A DNA stretch of 9,986 nucleotides, from NCBI GenBank assembly GCA_012799075.1, contig JAAZLZ010000030.1, forward strand, positions 1-9,986, in the 5' to 3' direction. The position numbers and the translations under genes are program-made. Below the pieces are notes generated by a model, which saw nothing but the letters and a program-made list of their open reading frames with translations, was not told the DNA's origin and ran no database searches. How positions within the stretch are numbered: position 1 is the first letter of the stretch; each line of letters opens with the position of its first letter. Below are positions 6,017-9,986 of the stretch, in pieces. Source of the stretch: Bacillota bacterium (lineage in GTDB: Bacteria; Bacillota; Limnochordia; JAAZLZ01).

Positions 6017-7558
6017 CTATTTATCCAGCCAAACGCTGTTGAAGTTCAACATGACCCAAGGTCGATAGTCCTTCACATACTTTTGCCAGCCCTGCCAGAT
6101 GCCAAGGTCGTAGAGCTTGATCATGGCCACGTCCTCGTAGAAGATGCGCTGGGCCTCTTCGTAGGCTCGATAGCGATCCTCGAAAGCGGTGGAATCCATG
6201 CCTTGTTTGAGGTGCTTAACCATTTCCGGGTTATCGTAGGCAAAGAAAGTGGTCTCTGGCTTGAAGTAGAAGTCGTTGGCGCTAGGATCGAATCGGGTGG
6301 AGTGGCTGGAGAAGAAGATGTCCCACTTGTCAAGATCCTTGCGCACGTCCAACGATCCTGGCCAGTCGAGGACCACCAGCTTGACATTGAAGCCAATTTT
6401 CTTCAGCTGCTGCTCCAAGACGATGGCCGCCTTATACATGTACTCATAGTCGGTGTTGGTGACGACGATGATCTCTTCGCCGGCGTAGTTTGCCTCCTTC
6501 ATTAAAGCCTTTGCCTTGTCCAAGTCCTTTTGGTTGTAGAGATCAATCCCCACCTGGGAGTTCCAGACCTGCTCTTTGAAGTACATCCCCGGGTCTAACC
6601 GGCCGGCGCCGTCGCTGCTGGCGATCATGATTTCATCCAAATCCAAACCGGCCTGAACTGCTTGGCGAAGCTTGTGGCTGCCAAAGCTGCGCGCGAAGTT
6701 GAAGTAGATGACCGGCCACGTATAGGGCATCAAGCTGTCGAGGATGAGACCCGGCTGGTCCATCAAGTCAGGCACGTTAATGGCCGGCAAGAAGTCGGCA
6801 AAGTCGTAGTCGCTGGCTTCCAACCCGGCCACCCTGGCACCCGGTTCGGGTACGGGAATAAAGAGGATTTCGTCGATGTAAGCAGCTTTGTAACCTCCGA
6901 ATCCGCTGGTTGGCATGTCGATCGGCTCATACTCCGGGAAGCGGACCACCTTTACATGTCGATCGGGAATCCACTCAACGAACTTGTAGGGACCGGTGCC
7001 GATGATCTCCGCCTGGCGAGCGGCCTTGCCCTCCACAGCCTCCCTCGGCATAATAGCCAGCTGGGCAATGGGGTTGGCCAGGGCTGCAAGGAAGGGTCCT
7101 GTAGGTTGGGAAAGTCGAAATGCCACGGTGTAGTCATCGACGATCTTGACTTCTTCCAAGTTGGCCAGTTCTCCCTTGCGGGGCGATACCTCCAGGAATC
7201 GGACCACCGAGGCCCAAACATCCTCAGCCTTCATTTCCTTGCCATTGTGGAAGGGGACCCCCCTTCGCAGGTAGAAGGTGTAAACCCGCCCATCGGGGGA
7301 AATATCCCAAGACTCGGCCAGCATGGGGACGACACCGAAATTCTCATCGAAGGTAATCAGGCTTTCGAAGATGTGCATGCCCACTTCGCGGGTGGCAATG
7401 TGGGTGACGACCATGGGATCGAGGGTGGGTACACTGGTTGTGGTCGCGACCCTAAGGACGCCGCCATACTTGGGCTTCTCAGCTCCCAACGCGGCCAGGG
7501 TGACCATCAACAGGACAACTACGCACAAGGGGATCAAACGTCCCAATCGTCTCCTCAT
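6017..7558 (-). CDS. ABC transporter solute-binding protein, family 5 (peptide/nickel type)
   Basis: This 513-residue exported protein is the receptor of the importer. Residues 1-25 form a Sec signal peptide: an Arg-rich start, a hydrophobic core and a probable cleavage near ALG-AEKP. There is no lipobox, since the only Cys in the core (12) follows PL rather than a small residue, so the product should be a free periplasmic protein. The mature start KYGGVLRVA..TS.PTLDP and the RGVPFHNGKEMKAEDV block near 100-114 are hallmarks of SBP_bac_5. The C-terminal lobe contains LMKEANYAGEE and DPSANDFYF-like segments typical of dipeptide-binding relatives. ATG at 7558 is chosen because GGAGGG lies 6 bases upstream; an ATG 24 bases earlier would put that Shine-Dalgarno inside the gene. 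It lies 55 bases after the amidohydrolase stop. The ligand cannot be read from sequence; short peptides or related amides are most likely from the family. Confidence 0.95.
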   Translation of the reverse strand: MRRRLGRLIPLCVVVLLMVTLAALGAEKPKYGGVLRVATTTSVPTLDPMVVTHIATREVGMHIFESLITFDENFGVVPMLAESWDISPDGRVYTFYLRRGVPFHNGKEMKAEDVWASVVRFLEVSPRKGELANLEEVKIVDDYTVAFRLSQPTGPFLAALANPIAQLAIMPREAVEGKAARQAEIIGTGPYKFVEWIPDRHVKVVRFPEYEPIDMPTSGFGGYKAAYIDEILFIPVPEPGARVAGLEASDYDFADFLPAINVPDLMDQPGLILDSLMPYTWPVIYFNFARSFGSHKLRQAVQAGLDLDEIMIASSDGAGRLDPGMYFKEQVWNSQVGIDLYNQKDLDKAKALMKEANYAGEEIIVVTNTDYEYMYKAAIVLEQQLKKIGFNVKLVVLDWPGSLDVRKDLDKWDIFFSSHSTRFDPSANDFYFKPETTFFAYDNPEMVKHLKQGMDSTAFEDRYRAYEEAQRIFYEDVAMIKLYDLGIWQGWQKYVKDYRPWVMLNFNSVWLDK

Positions 7559-7564
7559 CGATAT

Positions 7565-7570
7565 CCCTCC
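7565..7570 (-). promoter_or_regulatory. Ribosome binding site deciding the start of the solute-binding protein gene
   Basis: The minus strand reads GGAGGG, six bases, then ATG at 7558. The codon that follows begins the Arg-rich signal peptide, so this start gives a conventional export signal, unlike the ATG at 7582. Confidence 0.75.
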
Positions 7571-7613
7571 AATCGTTAGCATCGAGTTCCACCTAGTTCA
7601 AGGTATCGCCGCC

Positions 7614-8801
7614 TCAACCTCCTTTCTCCCAGAGGATCCGTCCATCTTTGATGACCCAGACAGGCCTTTCCAGGGCCTGCCAATCCTCCAGGGGGTTGCC
7701 CTCCACGATCAAGATGTCGGCCTTGTTGCCCGGCGCAATCGTTCCCACATCGGTTAGATCCAGGGCCTCGGCCGCATGCTTTGTCGCCCCTTGCAGGGCC
7801 TCCATGGGGGACACGCCAAGGTACTCATTTAGGAGGCGGACTCCCAAGGGAAGCAGATCGAACCCCACCTGGGGGCAGCCGCCATCGGTCCCGGCGATCA
7901 TCTTAACGCCCTGTTGATAGGCTCGGCGTAAAAGCTCAAGCCGACCCTCTTTGATTCGCTCCCGCTCCTGGACATCCATCGGCTGGCGGGACAGGAACTG
8001 GTACATCGCGGGGAAGCAGGGGTTCACATAGATTCCCTTCTCCACCATCAATTCCACTGCCCTTTCATCATAGCGGAAGGTTCCCCCTTCCTCGAACCAG
8101 GCACAGTGTTCGATAGTGTCCACCCCGGCCAAGGCGCAGTCAAGGATGCCTTCCGTAGCCAGGGCATGGGCGGCAACCCGTCTGCCTAGCCGGTGGGCAT
8201 CGTCGACCGCGGCCTTGAGCTCCCCAAGGCTGTACTGGGCCCGGCGGGGGTTGCTGCCCGGGGTCAAGTTGCCCCCCGTGGCCATGATCTTGATGAAATC
8301 CACTCCCCCTTTAACAAGGGCTCTGACCGCCTTCCGGATTTCGATCTCCCCATCGGCCTCCAGCCCGAAGTAGTAACAGTGGCCGGCCGTGGTAGTAATT
8401 GGCGGGCCGGAAATGAGCAGCCTCGGTCCTGGAATAATGCCCCGTTCGATCACGTCCCGCAGGATGAAAGGGACAACCCCTGTATTCCCGCAGTCCCGCA
8501 TGGTGGTGACGCCGGTGGCCAGCGCTTCTTGCATGAAGCTTGCCGCCTTCAAGATGAGGATCTCCTCCCGATCTTGATTGCCCGTCGTCCAGGGGAGGAG
8601 AGGATCCATATGCAAGTGGACATGGGTGTCAATTAAACCGGGCAGCACCGTCATGTTCCTGGCATCAAGACCCTGGGAGTCCCTATGACCCTCTTCAATG
8701 GCGGTGATGCGTCCCTCACCTAGGTGGATGGTGACGTTTTGCCTTGGTTTTCCTCCGTGGCCATCAATCAAGAGACCAGTGCGGATCATTCGTAAAGACA
8801 T
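7614..8801 (-). CDS. Metal-dependent amidohydrolase, prolidase/imidazolonepropionase-like
   Basis: This 395-residue protein belongs to the amidohydrolase superfamily (COG1228 type). Its members include enzymes that cleave Xaa-Pro dipeptides and other amide or ring bonds. An N-terminal beta-sandwich (RTGLLIDGHGG) leads into the barrel. Likely metal ligands are His60 and His62 (HVHLH), Lys171 in IKIMATGG (a candidate carboxylated bridging Lys), His212 (AAHA), His232 (EHCAW) and Asp306 (AGTDGG). The C-terminal GTIAPGNKADILIVEGNPL segment is a strong superfamily signature. No signal peptide is seen, so it should act in the cytoplasm. ATG at 8801 has GGAGG 7 bases upstream. It is the first gene of the transporter operon, 55 bases ahead of the binding-protein gene, which suggests it works on an imported peptide or amide. 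Substrate is not established; the annotation 'prolidase' would be an over-call without assay. Confidence 0.92.
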   Translation of the reverse strand: MSLRMIRTGLLIDGHGGKPRQNVTIHLGEGRITAIEEGHRDSQGLDARNMTVLPGLIDTHVHLHMDPLLPWTTGNQDREEILILKAASFMQEALATGVTTMRDCGNTGVVPFILRDVIERGIIPGPRLLISGPPITTTAGHCYYFGLEADGEIEIRKAVRALVKGGVDFIKIMATGGNLTPGSNPRRAQYSLGELKAAVDDAHRLGRRVAAHALATEGILDCALAGVDTIEHCAWFEEGGTFRYDERAVELMVEKGIYVNPCFPAMYQFLSRQPMDVQERERIKEGRLELLRRAYQQGVKMIAGTDGGCPQVGFDLLPLGVRLLNEYLGVSPMEALQGATKHAAEALDLTDVGTIAPGNKADILIVEGNPLEDWQALERPVWVIKDGRILWEKGG

Positions 8802-8832
8802 GGACTTTCCTCCATCCTGGCATTATTCAAGG

Positions 8833-8861
8833 AACATAACTCATAAACAGGTCTTTGCTAA
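8833..8861 (-). promoter_or_regulatory. Candidate sigma70-type promoter of the operon
   Basis: On the minus strand TTAGCA (8856-8861) and TATGTT (8833-8838) are separated by exactly 17 bases; each matches 4 of 6 consensus bases. Transcription would begin about 25 bases ahead of the amidohydrolase ATG, leaving room for its Shine-Dalgarno. The match is weak, and the assignment rests mainly on position downstream of a terminator and in front of the first operon gene. Confidence 0.3.
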
Positions 8862-8871
8862 TTGTGCGTCT

Positions 8872-8883
8872 AATTCAAGAATT
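8872..8883. promoter_or_regulatory. Short palindrome upstream of the operon (possible operator)
   Basis: The 12 bases form AATTC-AA-GAATT, two 5-base arms around a 2-base centre, located 10 bases upstream of the candidate -35 hexamer. A partial copy, ATTCAAG, recurs at 8825-8831 near the probable transcription start. Such spacing suits a regulator site, but no regulator gene is present and a 12-bp A/T-rich palindrome can arise by chance. Confidence 0.2.
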
Positions 8884-8937
8884 CTCCGCCCCAGCCACCT
8901 TTCCTTCCTTATGCCATATATTGACAAAACCTTGGCC

Positions 8938-8964
8938 AAAAAAAAGCCGCCCCCAAAGGGCGGC
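8938..8964 (-). terminator. Rho-independent terminator of the outer-membrane protein gene
   Basis: On the minus strand a perfect 7-bp GCCGCCC/GGGCGGC stem (8946-8952 with 8958-8964) closes a 5-base loop and is followed by eight T residues. It begins 5 bases after the TGA of the barrel gene. It separates that gene from the transporter operon, implying the operon has its own promoter. Confidence 0.93.
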
Positions 8965-8969
8965 CTGCC

Positions 8970-9986
8970 TCAGAAGCTAAATTCAATCCCGCCTTTAATC
9001 AGATCCTCATCCTTGACCATGGCCTGGCCAAATTCGCTGTCCCCATCCCCGAAGAAAAACCTTCCGCCCACATAAAGCTTGACCGCGGGCCGCACCCGGT
9101 AGGAGTACTTCGGATTGAGGACCCAGCTACTGTCGGTGATGTTGGTCATCCCGATTAGCTCTAACTCATGGTCCCAGTGGGTGTAGCGTCCCTGGAGGAT
9201 AAGATAGCTTTGGGCCTTATCATCCTGGCCATAGGGACTGAGGGCCGAACCCCTGCTGCTCCAAAGATACTGAGCCGATGCGTAAAGATCATCGAAGAAG
9301 GTGTAATCCACCCCCAAGATCCCTTGGGTGTAGGCATCATTTGAGGATAAAGCAAGAGGATTTCCCTCGAGCCCATCGATCTTCTCCGGCCACATCCTGG
9401 CCCCTTCCCCCCAAAGGCCCACATCGCCCACGGTCCCGGCAAAGGCCAGGCCCCCCTTGGTGATGCGCCGGTAGCTCGATTCAGGGCGGAATTCGTATTC
9501 GTTAATTGGAACCATCCATAAGGCAGGATATGGGTCCCACCCCCGGTAAAGGCTTAGCTGCCAGTCGTAGCCGGCCAAGTGGGTCTCCGCGCGCAGGCCG
9601 TATTGGACCTTGTCTTGCCAGTCCCCGGGCTCCTTTGGCTCGGCAAACGGAAATGGGAGGAGCTTGCCTATTTGCTCGGGCAATCCCTGGCCGTTAAACT
9701 CGGGCACCAACACCCCGGTGATGCTGCTTTGCCCGGTGTAATAGGTGCATTGGGCGATGGTCAAGGGCGTCTTCCGGAATTCCGCCTCGAGGGGATCAAA
9801 AAGATCTTTCGGATTGACATAATCCGTCGGGTTAAAGCCGTCCGCGGTGCCCCAGCTGACTAGCTGCCGCCCGATGCGAAAATCCATGGACGGGGTGTAA
9901 ATATCCACATACAACTGATCAAGTTCCAAATGGTCTTCATCTTTGGAATCCACCCATCCCCACAGGGAACTGTAAAACCTGCCGAC
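8970..9986 (-). CDS. Outer-membrane beta-barrel protein, N-terminus missing (DUF1302-like)
   Basis: The reading frame is open from the TGA at 8970 to the right edge, giving 338 residues without the true start; the GTG at 9953 is internal. The sequence alternates polar and hydrophobic residues in short strands rich in aromatic residues, and ends in GGIEFSF with a terminal Phe, the usual C-terminal signal for outer-membrane assembly. Near the left of the fragment, IGRQ (38-41), WG (45-46) and NPTDYVNP (52-59) resemble the motif of DUF1302-type barrel proteins. Its function is unknown; porin or exporter roles would be guesses. A strong terminator follows immediately, so it forms a separate transcription unit from the operon despite sharing its direction. 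The signal peptide and upstream half cannot be judged. Confidence 0.75.
   Translation of the reverse strand, partial: VGRFYSSLWGWVDSKDEDHLELDQLYVDIYTPSMDFRIGRQLVSWGTADGFNPTDYVNPKDLFDPLEAEFRKTPLTIAQCTYYTGQSSITGVLVPEFNGQGLPEQIGKLLPFPFAEPKEPGDWQDKVQYGLRAETHLAGYDWQLSLYRGWDPYPALWMVPINEYEFRPESSYRRITKGGLAFAGTVGDVGLWGEGARMWPEKIDGLEGNPLALSSNDAYTQGILGVDYTFFDDLYASAQYLWSSRGSALSPYGQDDKAQSYLILQGRYTHWDHELELIGMTNITDSSWVLNPKYSYRVRPAVKLYVGGRFFFGDGDSEFGQAMVKDEDLIKGGIEFSF

Noticed and set aside
5825..6505. Plus-strand open frame of 226 codons spanning the permease/binding-protein junction
   Set aside because: It runs antisense to two real genes and across the hairpin gap with no domain pattern.
7496..7558. Possible lipobox at Cys12 of the binding protein
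   Set aside because: The Cys lies in the middle of the hydrophobic core, preceded by Pro-Leu, without a small residue at -1, so it is not a lipidation site.
6662..7579. Long plus-strand open frame of 305 codons opposite the solute-binding protein gene
   Set aside because: It lies entirely antisense to a well-supported gene, has no recognisable motif and looks like a codon-bias shadow.
7559..7582. Start of the binding protein at ATG 7582
   Set aside because: It would place the GGAGGG ribosome site inside the coding region and add eight residues before a normal signal peptide.
8902..8935. Alternative promoter starting at the TTGTCA-like or TTGGCC hexamers
   Set aside because: No -10-like hexamer lies 16-18 bases downstream of TTGTCA, and TTGGCC pairs only with a poor TGGCAT.
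8698..9075. Plus-strand open frame of 125 codons across the operon leader
   Set aside because: It overlaps two minus-strand genes and reads through the terminator; no ribosome site or domain supports it.
9951..9953. GTG at 9953 as the start of the outer-membrane protein
   Set aside because: The frame continues to the window edge with barrel-like sequence, and no signal peptide follows the GTG.
1..9986. CRISPR array, tRNA/rRNA genes, insertion sequences or phage genes
   Set aside because: No regularly spaced repeats, tRNA-like folds, terminal inverted repeats, transposase or integrase motifs were seen on either strand.

Overview
The window is about 10 kb of compact bacterial DNA, with G+C in the mid-50s percent by eye. 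It carries nine intact or nearly intact minus-strand genes and one plus-strand gene fragment. The organism looks like a diderm (outer-membrane) bacterium. The right edge encodes a protein that reads as a beta-barrel ending in a terminal Phe, and the solute-binding protein has a plain Sec signal peptide with no lipobox. Shine-Dalgarno sequences are strong (GGAGG and G-rich runs) and GTG/TTG starts are common. That mix would suit a deep-branching diderm Firmicutes-type lineage or another anaerobic diderm phylum, but the window alone cannot fix the taxon.

Layout, left to right. Positions 3-623 (+) are the 3' part of a short-chain dehydrogenase/reductase, cut by the window edge. It converges on the rest of the window across a 13-bp hairpin (646-678). 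Positions 684-8801 (-) hold an eight-gene, tightly packed operon. In transcription order it encodes a prolidase-type metal-dependent amidohydrolase (8801-7614), a family 5 peptide/solute-binding protein (7558-6017), two Opp/Dpp-type permeases (5955-5011 and 4997-4113), a creatininase-family amide hydrolase (4088-3255), two Opp/Dpp-type ATPases (3242-2274 and 2271-1270) and a GyrI-like small-molecule-binding protein (1289-684), whose start lies inside the end of the second ATPase gene. The 168-bp gap upstream of the operon (8802-8969) holds a weak candidate promoter, a short palindrome and a clear rho-independent terminator. That terminator belongs to the next minus-strand gene, the outer-membrane beta-barrel protein (8970-9986), whose N-terminus lies beyond the window.

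How the genes may work together. The five transport genes form a complete ABC importer of the peptide/nickel family: one binding protein, two permeases and two ATPases. Two cytosolic-looking metallohydrolases are encoded in the same operon, one first and one embedded between the permease and ATPase genes. The simplest reading is uptake of a short peptide or related amide followed by hydrolysis in the cytoplasm. The GyrI-like protein at the distal end may bind or detoxify the substrate or a product; this part is inference. A hairpin between the binding-protein and first permease genes could favour higher expression of the binding protein. No RNA genes, insertion sequences, integrases or CRISPR arrays were seen.
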